A DNA stretch of 22,829 nt, from the NCBI GenBank assembly GCA_025997475.1, contig BNUQ01000030.1, positions 1 through 22,829 of the forward strand, in the 5' to 3' direction. Below are positions 8,077 to 16,406 of the stretch, one piece after another (within the stretch, counting starts at the first letter, position 1; each line of letters starts with the position of its first letter). This DNA is from Planctomycetales bacterium. GTDB lineage: Bacteria > Planctomycetota > SZUA-567. Below the pieces are notes generated by a model. It saw nothing but the letters and a program-made list of their open reading frames with translations, searched no databases and was not told where the DNA came from. The translations under genes were made by a program, and so were the position numbers.

Positions 8077-8168
8077 CAATTGAAAATTAACAATGGTAGA
8101 GCAGGCAGGTCGAACAGGTCAATTAACTCCGCAATTGTTAATTGTTAATTTTTAATTGTTAATTCTCA
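8061..8168. repeat. Heptamer-armed palindrome, AACAATT type
   Basis: The left arm (8061-8094) consists of AACAATT/AAAATTA units and the right arm (8132-8168) of the reverse complement AATTGTT units, around a ~37-bp non-repetitive centre. The left arm overlaps the end of the thiolase-like gene; the right arm lies just before the start of the next gene. Confidence 0.85.
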
Positions 8169-8194
8169 ATCACTTTGCCCAAAAATAATCACTT

Positions 8195-9328
8195 ATGAAT
8201 AGAGAAACTCTACTTGCCCAAGCCGGCGCGCGGCGCGATGTTTTCGGCGCCGTGTCGATGCCGATTTACCAGACCGCGACGTTCGCGCATCCGGCGTTAG
8301 GACAAAGCACCGGTTACGATTATTCGCGCTCCGGCAATCCGACGCGGACGGCGCTCGAAGAAACCTTGGCGCAACTCGACGGCGGCGCGCGCGCCTGCAC
8401 TTTTGCGTCGGGCTTGGCGGCAATTGACGCGATTTTGCGGCTGTTCCAAACCGGCGACGAAATCATCGTTACCGAAGACCTTTACGGCGGCACCTTTCGG
8501 CTTTTTGAAAAAATTTACCGGCAAATCGGCATTACCGCGATTTACGTTGACACTTCCGACACCGCCGCCGTCGCCGCGGCGCTGACGAAAAACGTCAAGG
8601 CGATTTTTGTGGAATTGCCGACGAATCCGTTGTTAAAAGTCGCCGACCTGACGGCGCTCGCGGCGCTCGCGCGCGACCGACAGGCGTTATTGATTGTCGA
8701 TAACACGTTTTTAACGCCGGCGTTGTTGCGCCCGATCGAACACGGCGCGGACTTGGTGGTGTATAGCGGCACGAAGTATTTGAGCGGACACAACGACATC
8801 ATCGCCGGCGCGGTGGTGGCAAAGACGGCGGAGTTGGGCGAGCGGCTTTATTTTTATCAAAACGCCGCCGGCGCGATTCTGGCGCCGCTCGAAGCGTGGC
8901 TGTTTTTGCGCGGGCTGAAAACCTTGGCGTTGCGGGTGGAGCGGGCGGAGCGGAACGCTCTCGCCGTCGCGAAAATGCTGGCGCGGCATCCGCGCGTGAA
9001 AAAAGTTCACTACGCCGGTTTGCCGACGGACGCCGGTTATGAGCGGTTGAAAAAACAAGCGTCCGGCGCCGGCGCGATGGCGGCGTTTAGCGTCGATGAC
9101 CCCGCGCTCGTGCCGGCGATTTTGGCGAACGTGAAGGTCTTTATTTTTGCCGAGTCGTTGGGCGGCGTGGAGTCGTTAATCACTTTTCCGGCGGTGCAAA
9201 CGCACGCCGAAATTGCGCCGGAAATCCGCGAACGGTTAGGCATCACCGACCGGTTGTTGCGCATTTCGGTCGGCATCGAAAACGTCCACGATTTAGTCGC
9301 GGACTTAGAAAGCGCAATTAACAATTAA
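8195..9328 (+). CDS. Trans-sulfuration PLP enzyme (cystathionine gamma-synthase/lyase type)
   Basis: 377 residues of the Cys/Met-metabolism PLP family. SMPIYQTATF near residue 21, YSRSGNPTR at 43-51, FASGLAAI around 70-77, and SGTKYLSGHND with Lys194 as the Schiff-base lysine; the C-terminal ESLGGVESL and RISVGIE are typical substrate-end motifs. The length fits MetB/MccB rather than the longer O-acetylhomoserine sulfhydrylases. Cystathionine synthase and lyase cannot be told apart here; next to cysteine synthase either route (cysteine to methionine or the reverse) is sensible. No Shine-Dalgarno precedes the ATG; the upstream region is repeat. The last residues AINN and the stop come from AACAATT repeat units. 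Confidence 0.9.
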   Translation: MNRETLLAQAGARRDVFGAVSMPIYQTATFAHPALGQSTGYDYSRSGNPTRTALEETLAQLDGGARACTFASGLAAIDAILRLFQTGDEIIVTEDLYGGTFRLFEKIYRQIGITAIYVDTSDTAAVAAALTKNVKAIFVELPTNPLLKVADLTALAALARDRQALLIVDNTFLTPALLRPIEHGADLVVYSGTKYLSGHNDIIAGAVVAKTAELGERLYFYQNAAGAILAPLEAWLFLRGLKTLALRVERAERNALAVAKMLARHPRVKKVHYAGLPTDAGYERLKKQASGAGAMAAFSVDDPALVPAILANVKVFIFAESLGGVESLITFPAVQTHAEIAPEIRERLGITDRLLRISVGIENVHDLVADLESAINN

Positions 9329-9357
9329 CAATATCACAATTAAAAAATTTTTTAATT
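9315..9357. repeat. AACAATT units and a 20-bp perfect palindrome
   Basis: Two to three AACAATT units (9315-9332) overlap the end of the trans-sulfuration gene. A perfect 20-bp A/T palindrome (AATTAAAAAATTTTTTAATT) follows at 9338-9357. Its T-rich right half could terminate transcription weakly. Confidence 0.75.
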
Positions 9358-9407
9358 CGTCATTGGAATTTTACCCTTACCCACTTTTTTTTTAGGAGGA
9401 GAGAACG

Positions 9408-10364
9408 ATGCCACATTTCTTTGGCGACAATTCGTTGTCCATCGGCAACACCCCGCTGATTAAACTGAACCGCGTCGCGGGCAAAAAAGCCACCGTGTTG
9501 GTCAAAATCGAAGGGCGCAATCCGGCGTATTCCGTGAAAGACCGTATCGGCGCGGCGATGCTCAACGACGCCGAAAAGCGCGGCGTGTTGAAAGCCGGCG
9601 TGGAAATCGTCGAGCCGACCAGCGGCAACACCGGCATCGCGCTGGCGTTCGTCGCGGCGGCGCGCGGCTACAAATTAACGTTGACGATGCCGGAAACGAT
9701 GAGTTTGGAACGGCGGCGCGTGCTGGCGATGCTCGGCGCCAATCTCGTCTTGACGCCCGGCGCGGCGGGAATGCCCGGCGCGGTGGCGAAAGCCGAAGAA
9801 ATCGCGGCGTCCAATCCGCAACACTATTTCTTACCGCAACAGTTTAAGAATCCGGCGAACCCGCTCGTGCACGAGCAGACCACCGGACCGGAAATTTGGG
9901 ACGCCACCGACGGCGCGGTGGACGTGGTGGTCGCGGGCGTCGGCACCGGCGGCACGATTACCGGCGTTTCGCGCTATCTCAAAAACACGCGCCAGAAGAA
10001 AATCACGTCGGTCGCGGTCGAGCCGAAAACCAGTCCGATTTTGACGCAGAAATTGGCGGGACAACCGTTGAAACCGGGTCCGCATAAAATTCAGGGTATC
10101 GGCGCGGGCTTCGTGCCGGACACGTTGGATTTAAGCGTCGTTGACCGCGTGGAATTGGCGGAAAGCGAAGAGGCGGTCGAATTTTCGCGGCGGTTGGCAA
10201 AAGAAGAAGGCATTTTGGCGGGCATCTCGTCCGGCGCGGCGGCGGCGGTCGCGTCGCGGTTGGCGCAACTCGACGAGTTCGCCGGCAAAACCATTGTGGC
10301 AATTCTGCCCGACGCCGGCGAGCGTTACCTTTCGACCGTGCTGTTCGACGGCGTGGGCGTGTAA
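9408..10364 (+). CDS. cysK: Cysteine synthase (O-acetylserine sulfhydrylase)
   Basis: 318 residues of the fold-type II PLP family. Lys44 in [11 protein letters not shown] carries the cofactor; TSGNTG at residues 71-76 binds the substrate; [10 protein letters not shown] binds the PLP phosphate; QGIGAGFVP and the C-terminal [11 protein letters not shown] are characteristic. It makes cysteine from O-acetylserine and sulfide in the cytoplasm. A very strong AGGAGGAG ribosome-binding site precedes the ATG at 9408. It is the last gene of the sulfur block and is followed by a strong terminator. CysK rather than CysM is inferred from overall motif match. Confidence 0.95.
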   Translation: MPHFFGDNSLSIGNTPLIKLNRVAGKKATVLVKIEGRNPAYSVKDRIGAAMLNDAEKRGVLKAGVEIVEPTSGNTGIALAFVAAARGYKLTLTMPETMSLERRRVLAMLGANLVLTPGAAGMPGAVAKAEEIAASNPQHYFLPQQFKNPANPLVHEQTTGPEIWDATDGAVDVVVAGVGTGGTITGVSRYLKNTRQKKITSVAVEPKTSPILTQKLAGQPLKPGPHKIQGIGAGFVPDTLDLSVVDRVELAESEEAVEFSRRLAKEEGILAGISSGAAAAVASRLAQLDEFAGKTIVAILPDAGERYLSTVLFDGVGV

Positions 10365-10370
10365 AACCTC

Positions 10371-10401
10371 CAATTAAGAATTAAGAATGCATTCTTAATT
10401 G
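10371..10401. repeat. AATTAAG-type palindrome after cysK
   Basis: AATTAAG units centred on TGCA form a perfect 22-bp palindrome at 10379-10400. It is a minimal member of the heptamer-armed class, with no core. Confidence 0.85.
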
Positions 10402-10408
10402 TAGCAAG

Positions 10409-10453
10409 CGTCCCCAAGACCCTTAATCGGGTGTTGGGGACGAGTTTTTTTTT
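10409..10453 (+). terminator. Rho-independent terminator of the sulfur block
   Basis: Stem CGTCCCCAA...TTGGGGACG extended by ACCC/GGGT with a short loop (10409-10442), then nine T residues at 10445-10453. Confidence 0.92.
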
Positions 10454-10525
10454 GCGGTTTGTTTCCCATAACGCGGCGCGTCCGTCTTATTGCCGAATCT
10501 CTCGCTAATCTTAACTTTCTTTGCT

Positions 10526-11383
10526 ATGACGAAAAAACTTATTATCAACGCCGATGATTTGGGGCTGTCGCTGGCGGTCAGTCGCGGGATTGAAACGGCG
10601 CACCGGCAGGGCGCGGTAACGTCGGCGTCGTTGTTGGTCAATTTTCCCGCGTTCGCCGCAGGCGTCCGCGTCGCGCGGGACAATCCGCGCCTCGGCGTCG
10701 GCGTTCACCTCAATATCATTCGCGGCGCACCGACGATAGCGCCGGAAAAAGTCAAGCCGCTACTCGGCGGCGACGGCAAATTTACGGGGAATTTTTGGGA
10801 AATCGGGCGGCGCGGTAAAAGCACCGAATTTTTAGCCGCCGCCGCCGCCGAATATCGGGCGCAAATCGAAAAAGCGCTTGCCGCCGGCGTCGCCATCGAC
10901 CATTTGGATTTTGAAAAACATCACGGGGTTTGGCGACCGTTGTATGAAATAGGGCGGCAATTGGCGGCGGAATATCGGGTCGGTTTGCGCGTTTATCGCG
11001 AGCCGCTGTTTTTCGTTTGGCGGCATTTGTCGTTTCCGACCGCGGGCGCGCTCGCGGCGTCGGCGCGGTTATGGCTGTATCAGCGTTACGCGCATCGGCA
11101 ACGGGGCGCGGGCGCGGTGAATTATTTTTTTGGGCAGTCGCATATCGGGCGCCTTGACGAAAAATTTATGCTCGCCCTCATCGCGAATTGTCCGGTCGGC
11201 GTCAGCGAATTGATGTGCCATCCCGGACTGCGCGACGCAGACGAAGAAACCGCGCTCGCCCCGTTAATCGGCAAAACGTGGATTACCGCGCGACGCGACC
11301 GCGAACTCGCCGCCCTCACCGCCCGCGATTGGCGCGCCGTCGCCGGCGAATATGGGGTGGCGCTGGGGAAGTTTGGCGAATAA
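10526..11383 (+). CDS. ChbG/HpnK (YdjC) family carbohydrate deacetylase
   Basis: 285 residues from the ATG at 10526; a TTG at 10490 would add 12 residues, but the family motif KKLIINADDLG begins right after this ATG. Asp10-Asp11, His61 (GVHLN) and the His-rich HLDFEKHHG at about 126-134 supply the metal-binding and catalytic residues, and CHPG near the end is typical. Family members remove acetyl groups from chito-oligosaccharides or from the sugar of hopanoid or lipid precursors; the substrate here is unknown. No Shine-Dalgarno is seen before either start. It stands between the cysK terminator and a bidirectional terminator, so it is a single-gene unit. Confidence 0.85.
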   Translation: MTKKLIINADDLGLSLAVSRGIETAHRQGAVTSASLLVNFPAFAAGVRVARDNPRLGVGVHLNIIRGAPTIAPEKVKPLLGGDGKFTGNFWEIGRRGKSTEFLAAAAAEYRAQIEKALAAGVAIDHLDFEKHHGVWRPLYEIGRQLAAEYRVGLRVYREPLFFVWRHLSFPTAGALAASARLWLYQRYAHRQRGAGAVNYFFGQSHIGRLDEKFMLALIANCPVGVSELMCHPGLRDADEETALAPLIGKTWITARRDRELAALTARDWRAVAGEYGVALGKFGE

Positions 11384-11388
11384 GGTTT

Positions 11389-11460
11389 TTAAGAGTTTTA
11401 AGTTTTTTAAGATTCTTCAGCGTTTTAATGATTCCTAAAAAACTTAATCGCTTAATAAAA
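11389..11460. repeat. Degenerate TTTTTAAG-type heptamer spacer
   Basis: Units such as TTTTTAAGAG, TTTTAAGT and TTTTTTAAGA on the left, with AAAAAACTTAAT in inverse orientation on the right, form a weak, eroded version of the palindromic repeats. Confidence 0.5.
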
Positions 11461-11461
11461 A

Positions 11462-11495
11462 GCGGCGGCGGCGAATTGTTCGCCGCCGTTTTTTT
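11462..11495. terminator. Bidirectional terminator between convergent genes
   Basis: Stem CGGCGGCGAA (11466-11475), loop TTG, TTCGCCGCCG (11479-11488), then seven T residues to 11495. On the other strand the same hairpin is followed by GC and TTTTT, so it can serve both the deacetylase and the convergent isomerase gene. Confidence 0.92.
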
Positions 11496-11496
11496 A

Positions 11497-12672
11497 TCAC
11501 TTCCCGCCAAACCCGATATGGCGGACGCGGTTGCCGCTACTGTTTTCCCAGCGGTATTCCGGCGGAAAGTCCGGTAGCGCGATTTGGACGAGCGTCTTGT
11601 TTTTGATTTTTTGATACAACTCGTTCGACTTGCTTTCCCATTTGTTTTGTTCCATTTTGTCGAGAATGGTTTTTTGCGCCCGCGAATATGGAATTATTTT
11701 CGGCGGGTCGGCGCGGATTAACCTCGCCAAATGGCAACCGCGCGGACTGACCAAAATCGGACCGAGTTCGTTCGGCTGTTGGTCGGCGGCGGCGGCGCGG
11801 ACTTCGCTCAACCACGCCTCGCGCTCCGGGTCGGCGGCGACCGTCGTTTCCCGCCCGTCGCGCCCTTGGCTTTCCGCATCGTCCGAATACTGCCGCACCG
11901 CCTGCGCGAACGTCAGTTTGCCGTCTTCGAGGTCGCGGTAAATTTGTTCCGCCAATTCATACGTTTTATCTTCGCCGCCGTGCCGGTCGTTGCGTAACAA
12001 CAATTGTTGAAAGACCACGTCGCCCGGCTCGCTGAATTCGTCGGGGTGCGCTTCATAATAACGCCGCACTTCTTTCGGACTCGGTTGCACCACTTTGCCG
12101 AGCGGCTCAAATAAATTCGCCAAATAACTGTAAGTGTAGGCCTTGCGCACGAGGCGGTTTTTCCATTCGTCGAACATCAGCCCGCGCGCGACCAACACGC
12201 GCGACAAATTGTCGATGCCGCCGGCGGCTTTGAGATTGTGGTTGATAATAGACGCGATTTGCTGTTCGCGCGATTTGTCGATAATCCCTTTCAGCCGCCG
12301 CTCGGCGTCCGCCCGCGTCCCGCCGCTTTGTTGCGCGCGCATTTGCGCGTAAAGCAGGTCCACATTTTGCTGAAACGCCCGTTCAAAATCGTTCATCGCC
12401 TCCTGATAAAACAGTTCGTCGCGAATTACGGCCTCGACGTCTTTCGTCCATTCGGCTTGCAGTTGCGCGTTGACCGCGCCGCCGGAAATTTTGCCGCCGC
12501 GCCCCTTGGCGATAATTTCGCTCCAACTCGGATACCACAATTCCAACACCGCGTCGAGCGTAACTTTGCCGTTGCCGACATTGGCGACGGTAACTTGCCG
12601 CGCCGAGGTCTCGCCGCCGCCCGCCGCGCCGAGACCCAGCGTCAGCGCCAACAACCCACAAATGCGTCGCAT
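11497..12672 (-). CDS. Exported PpiC/SurA-type peptidyl-prolyl isomerase
   Basis: 391 residues. The N-terminus MRRICGLLALTLGLGAAGGG is a Sec signal peptide without a lipobox, so the mature protein should be periplasmic. An N-terminal SurA-like helical region spans ~30-195. A parvulin-type domain lies at about 200-310: SPKEVRRYYEAHPDEFSEPG, then VVFQQLLLRN, LTFAQAVRQYSDD and LGPILVSPRGCHLARL. The usual GDLGW-type motif is weak (ESQGRDGRE), so catalytic activity may be low and a chaperone role for outer-membrane or surface proteins is plausible. GGGAATAGACC before the ATG contains an AGGGA site. It is convergent with the deacetylase and divergent from the receiver-domain gene. Confidence 0.82.
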   Translation of the reverse strand: MRRICGLLALTLGLGAAGGGETSARQVTVANVGNGKVTLDAVLELWYPSWSEIIAKGRGGKISGGAVNAQLQAEWTKDVEAVIRDELFYQEAMNDFERAFQQNVDLLYAQMRAQQSGGTRADAERRLKGIIDKSREQQIASIINHNLKAAGGIDNLSRVLVARGLMFDEWKNRLVRKAYTYSYLANLFEPLGKVVQPSPKEVRRYYEAHPDEFSEPGDVVFQQLLLRNDRHGGEDKTYELAEQIYRDLEDGKLTFAQAVRQYSDDAESQGRDGRETTVAADPEREAWLSEVRAAAADQQPNELGPILVSPRGCHLARLIRADPPKIIPYSRAQKTILDKMEQNKWESKSNELYQKIKNKTLVQIALPDFPPEYRWENSSGNRVRHIGFGGK

Positions 12673-12690
12673 GGTCTATTCCCTTTTCTT

Positions 12691-12776
12691 TTAGAGTTGA
12701 GAGATTAGAGTTGAGAGTTTAGATGCTTAAAAATAAAATTCCATTCTCTCGACTTTGGACGTTCAATTTTCAACTC
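12691..12776. repeat. Heptamer-armed palindromic repeat, copy 3 (eroded)
   Basis: The left arm (12691-12722) of GAGTTGA/GATTAGA units, a shortened core (GATGCTTAAAAATAAAATTCC) without the CGCTTCGCG hairpin, and a degraded right arm (12745-12776). It fills the spacer between two divergent genes, so both promoters must lie in or at this repeat. Confidence 0.75.
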
Positions 12777-12793
12777 CGACCCGACCGGCAAAA

Positions 12794-13630
12794 ATGAGCA
12801 AACGCCGCAAAAATTCCAACCCGTCGGCGCTCCCGAACGAGCGGCACAATCTGTTTGCCGAAGCCGAACAGCAGGCGCGCACCCATCGCTGGATTGAGTC
12901 GGAAAAGGCGCGGCGCGACTTGGGCTACGACGCCATCAAGGACTGGTATCGCAAATACTGGTGGACGTTCTGCCGCGAGCGTTTTATCGAACACCTACTC
13001 GGTCAGCGCTTCTGGACGGAACTCGACGACGACAACTTCGCCTTAATCGGGCAACGCTTCGCCAAAGACGACCCGCTGATCGCGGCGATTGTCGATATTT
13101 TCGCCCGCGGCGGCGAAAACCTCGACGTGATACAATACGCGCTGGCGAACCGGCTCAATTTGGAAGAAATGGCGGTGCGGCTCGAATTGTTCGACATCAA
13201 CGCGGCGCGGTTGCCGCCCAACGTCGCCGTCACCGAAACCGAATTTATCGACAACATTCGCTCGCGCCGCCGCCGGTGCGGCTTAATCGTTGACCCGGAC
13301 GAGACGACGCGCCGGTTGTTGCAAGAAATGTTGTCGGCGGCAAAACTCGCCGGCGTGGCGGTCGCCACGGTCGGCGAGGCGTTGGACAGTGCGGCGAAAA
13401 AACGGTTCGACGTTTTTTTTGTCGAGTTGAATTTACCGGAACGTTTGGGCATCGAAGTTGCGGACGCGCTCGCGCGGCGCGGCATCAAAACGCGGGTCGC
13501 GGCAATGAGCGGACAACTCGCCGATTGGCGCGAAGACGATTTGCGCGATTGCGGCTTCACGGACATCCTGCCGAAACCGCTCGACCGCGCCGCCGTGAAA
13601 GAAATTTTGGACAGTTTGCCGAATGAATAG
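12794..13630 (+). CDS. Receiver-domain protein with planctomycete-type N-terminal domain; Glu at the phospho-acceptor site
   Basis: 278 residues from the ATG at 12794 (a TTG at 12755 would begin inside the repeat). Residues ~15-145 form a helical domain starting HRWIESEKARRDLGYDAI, with DWYRKYWWTF and GGENLDVIQYALA, which I recall chiefly from planctomycete proteins of unknown function. Residues ~160-278 are a CheY-like receiver: acidic pair Asp167/Asp169 in LIVDPDE, Ser239 in AMSGQ, Lys261 in LPKPLD. At the end of strand beta-3, FFVELNLPE places Glu211 where the phosphorylated Asp should be, which would mimic or abolish phosphorylation. There is no output DNA-binding domain. No clear Shine-Dalgarno. 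No histidine kinase is nearby. Confidence 0.78.
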   Translation: MSKRRKNSNPSALPNERHNLFAEAEQQARTHRWIESEKARRDLGYDAIKDWYRKYWWTFCRERFIEHLLGQRFWTELDDDNFALIGQRFAKDDPLIAAIVDIFARGGENLDVIQYALANRLNLEEMAVRLELFDINAARLPPNVAVTETEFIDNIRSRRRRCGLIVDPDETTRRLLQEMLSAAKLAGVAVATVGEALDSAAKKRFDVFFVELNLPERLGIEVADALARRGIKTRVAAMSGQLADWREDDLRDCGFTDILPKPLDRAAVKEILDSLPNE

Positions 13631-13631
13631 C

Positions 13632-13725
13632 AGAGTTAAAAGTTGAGAGTTGAAAGTTGAAAGTTAAGAAAGAGCCGTGGATGCGTGCTTTTTTCTTAAC
13701 TTTTAACTTTCAACTTTTAACTTTA
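13632..13725. repeat. Heptamer-armed palindromic repeat, copy 4
   Basis: The left arm (13632-13668) of GTTGAAA/GTTAAAA units and a right arm (13692-13725) of CTTTTAA/CTTTCAA units. The core between them is short (GTGGATGCGTGC). It lies between the receiver gene and glmS and ends ~20 bp before the glmS start. Confidence 0.85.
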
Positions 13726-13747
13726 AAAAAAGCGGAGCGCGAAAACT

Positions 13748-15565
13748 ATGTGTGGTATCGTCGGTTTCACCGGTAACCGCAACGCGATGACGGCGGTGAT
13801 ACAAGGGCTGTCGGGGTTGGAATATCGCGGCTACGACTCGGCGGGCATCGCGTGGGTCGCGGACGCGCGGCTCGCCGTCAAAAAGACCGCCGGTCGCGTG
13901 GACGACCTCGCCAAAATTCTCCCCGTTGCGCATCCGTCGCTCGCCATCGGGCATACCCGCTGGGCGACGCACGGCGCGCCCGACGAAACCAACGCCCACC
14001 CGCACCTCTCGCCCGACGGCAAAATCGCCATCGTCCACAACGGCATCGTCGACAATTATTTGGCGCTCAAACAAACGCTGGGCGAAGCGTTTTTAAGCGA
14101 CACCGATTCCGAGGTGGTTGCCCATCTTATCGCGCGGGAATATCGCGGCGATTTGCTCGCCGCCGTCGAAAAAGTCCTGCCGCTCCTCGACGGCACTTAC
14201 GCGCTCGCCGTTATCGCCGCCGACCAGCCGGATTTGCTTATCGCCGCCCGCAAAGGCAGTCCGTTAGTCGTCGGCATCGCGGACGACGCCACGCTCGTCG
14301 CCTCCGACGTCGTGCCGATTTTGCCCTACACCAAAGAAGTCGTGTATCTCGACGACGGACAAGTCGTCGTTTGCCGCGGTAAGTCCGCGCGGTTTCGCGC
14401 CGCCGGACGCGAGATTGAAGTCGCGACGACGACGATTGACTGGTCGGTCGAAGCCGCGCAAAAAGGCGGCTATCCGCACTTTATGTTGAAAGAAATTTTT
14501 GAGCAACCGGCGGCGTTGCGCAACTTGGTTCATCACCGCGTCAAAATCGAAAACAACGCGCCGGCGTTCAACCTTGAAGGCATTGAGTTGCCGACCGATT
14601 ATTTTCGCGGCGTCGGGCGCATTGTGTTAATCGCGCAAGGCACGGCGTATCACGCGGCGATGATTGGTCGCAATTTAATCGAGCGGACGGCGCTGATTCC
14701 GAGTTACGCCGAATACGCCGCCGATTTTCATTATCGCGACCCGTTGCTCGACCCGTCCGTCTTGGTTATCGCGCTGACGCAGTCGGGCGAAACGATGGAC
14801 ACCTTGCAGGGCGTCCGCAAAGCCCGCGACGCCGGTTGTAAAGTTGTCGCCGTCGTCAACACCGTCGGTAGCACGATTGCCCGCGAAGCCGACGGCGTGT
14901 TTTATATGCATTGCGGACCGGAAATCGGCGTGGCGAGCACCAAGGCGTTCACGGCGATGGTGGCGTCGCTCTACATTTTATCGTTACGGATGGCGCAAAT
15001 GCGGCGGACGCTCGACCCGGCGGAAATTATGCGGCGGACGCTCGACCTCGCGCAAGTCGGACCGCGTTTGGAGGCGGTGTTAAGCACCGCGAATTACATT
15101 CGCCAAATCGCCGGTCGCTACGCCGAGGCGAAGAACTTTTTATTTTTGGGGCGCGGCACGGGCTGGCCCCTCGCGATGGAAGGCGCGTTGAAATTGAAGG
15201 AAGTGAGTTACATTCACGCCGAGGGCTACGACGCGGCGGAAATGAAGCACGGACCGATTGCGCTGATTGACGAAAATATGCCGTGTTTGTTTATCGCGCT
15301 GTTGGGGCGGCGCTACGGCAAAGTGCGGAGCAACATTCAGGAAGTCCGCGCGCGGCGCGGGCGGGTGATTGCGATTGCCAGCCACAACGACGACCAAATT
15401 CACGAGGTCGTTGACGACGTGATTTACGTCCGCGCCGAAAGCGGCGTGATGAATTCGCTCGTGTGCGCGGTGCCGTTGCAGTTGCTGGCGTATTACATCG
15501 CGGCGGCGAAAAATTGCGATGTCGATAAACCGCGCGGCTTGGCGAAAAGCGTAACGGTCGAGTAG
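13748..15565 (+). CDS. glmS: Glutamine-fructose-6-phosphate aminotransferase (isomerizing)
   Basis: 605 residues, the usual length. Cys2 after the initiator Met (MCGIVGFTG) is the glutaminase nucleophile; YRGYDSAG, HTRWATHG and DETNAHPH belong to the Ntn glutaminase domain (1-~240). Two SIS sugar-isomerase domains follow, with LTQSGETMDTL and EIGVASTKAFT in the first, and FLGRGTGWPLAMEGALKLKE and AEGYDAAEMKHGPIALI in the second. The end VDKPRGLAKSVTVE is diagnostic. It makes glucosamine-6-phosphate, the entry step to UDP-GlcNAc and the cell envelope. A GGAGCG site ~10 bp upstream supports the start. Confidence 0.97.
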   Translation: MCGIVGFTGNRNAMTAVIQGLSGLEYRGYDSAGIAWVADARLAVKKTAGRVDDLAKILPVAHPSLAIGHTRWATHGAPDETNAHPHLSPDGKIAIVHNGIVDNYLALKQTLGEAFLSDTDSEVVAHLIAREYRGDLLAAVEKVLPLLDGTYALAVIAADQPDLLIAARKGSPLVVGIADDATLVASDVVPILPYTKEVVYLDDGQVVVCRGKSARFRAAGREIEVATTTIDWSVEAAQKGGYPHFMLKEIFEQPAALRNLVHHRVKIENNAPAFNLEGIELPTDYFRGVGRIVLIAQGTAYHAAMIGRNLIERTALIPSYAEYAADFHYRDPLLDPSVLVIALTQSGETMDTLQGVRKARDAGCKVVAVVNTVGSTIAREADGVFYMHCGPEIGVASTKAFTAMVASLYILSLRMAQMRRTLDPAEIMRRTLDLAQVGPRLEAVLSTANYIRQIAGRYAEAKNFLFLGRGTGWPLAMEGALKLKEVSYIHAEGYDAAEMKHGPIALIDENMPCLFIALLGRRYGKVRSNIQEVRARRGRVIAIASHNDDQIHEVVDDVIYVRAESGVMNSLVCAVPLQLLAYYIAAAKNCDVDKPRGLAKSVTVE

Positions 15566-15569
15566 CGAT

Positions 15570-15673
15570 AGAGTTGAGAGTTTAGAGTTTAGAGTTGAGT
15601 ATTGGATGCGCTTCGCGCGTCTTAAAAATAAAACTCCACTAGCTCAACTCTAAACTCTCAACTCTAAACTCTA
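15570..15673. repeat. Heptamer-armed palindromic repeat, copy 5
   Basis: The left arm (15570-15600) of GAGTTGA/GAGTTTA units, the full core (GGATGCGCTTCGCGCG, TCTTAAAAATAAAA, CTCCACT; about 15604-15640) and the right arm (15642-15673). It is one of the best preserved copies, placed between glmS and gmk. Confidence 0.9.
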
Positions 15674-15689
15674 AAAAAGGGAACCAAAA

Positions 15690-16364
15690 ATGAACCTTTC
15701 GCAACGTCATTGGCATATGGGCAACGCGCGCGGCTTGTTGGTCGTGATTTCCGGTCCGGCGGGAAGCGGCAAGACCTCGATGGTCGAGGAAATCACGCGC
15801 CGCTCGACGGGGCACATTTGCCGCGTCATCACCGCGACGACGCGCCCGCCCCGCGCCGGTGAAATCGACGGACGCGACTATTATTTTCTGACTAAAGAAA
15901 ATTTTGAGGAGAAACTGCAACGCGGCGAGTTCGTCGAATACAACGTGTTCAACGACAATTATTACGGCACGCCGCAAGACCGGTTGCAGGCGGAATTGGC
16001 GCAAAACAAAGTCGTGGTGTTAGTGATTGACGTGAACGGCGCGGAAAAGGTCTGGCGGCAATATCCGGCGAGCGTGCGGATTTTTGTGTTGCCGCCCACC
16101 CGCGAAATTTTGCGCGCGCGCCTGCAAGGGCGCGGCACCGAAAGCGCGGAAAACGTCGAGCGGCGCTTGGCAATCGCGGAAAACGAAATCGGCTGGTTGG
16201 AAAATTACGACTATTTGGTGGTGAACGACGACTTGCAATTGGCGGTGAGCGACACGCTCGACATCATCAACAATTCCTACTCCCACCACATCCGCGGCGG
16301 CGAACTGACGGCGTGGCTGAACAACCGCTATCAGGACTGGCACGGACAAGTCAAAACGTTTTGA
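15690..16364 (+). CDS. gmk: Guanylate kinase
   Basis: 224 residues. The P-loop GPAGSGKTS lies at residues 22-30, and TATTRPPRAGEIDGRDYYFL, FVEYNVFNDNYYGTP and LVIDVNGAEKV are the GMP-binding and core motifs; RARLQGRGTES is the lid. It phosphorylates GMP to GDP in the cytoplasm. The N-terminus is about ten residues longer than usual; Met10 is an alternative start, but the AGGGAA site at 15676-15682 favours Met1. The C-terminus (HHIRGGELTAWLNNRYQDW) is also longer than in E. coli. Confidence 0.95.
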   Translation: MNLSQRHWHMGNARGLLVVISGPAGSGKTSMVEEITRRSTGHICRVITATTRPPRAGEIDGRDYYFLTKENFEEKLQRGEFVEYNVFNDNYYGTPQDRLQAELAQNKVVVLVIDVNGAEKVWRQYPASVRIFVLPPTREILRARLQGRGTESAENVERRLAIAENEIGWLENYDYLVVNDDLQLAVSDTLDIINNSYSHHIRGGELTAWLNNRYQDWHGQVKTF

Positions 16365-16367
16365 CGG

Positions 16368-16406
16368 AAAAGTTGAAAGTTGAAAGTTAAAAGTTGAGAA
16401 TTAAGA
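16368..16406. repeat. Heptamer arm, left side of the CCCGTAGGG element
   Basis: Units AAAGTTG, AAAGTTG, AAAGTTA and AAAGTTG. Its inverted partner lies at 16703-16731, on the other side of the CCCGTAGGG element. Confidence 0.8.

Noticed and set aside
13631..13747. glmS ribozyme upstream of glmS
   Set aside because: The spacer is almost wholly heptamer repeat and shows none of the ribozyme's conserved core.
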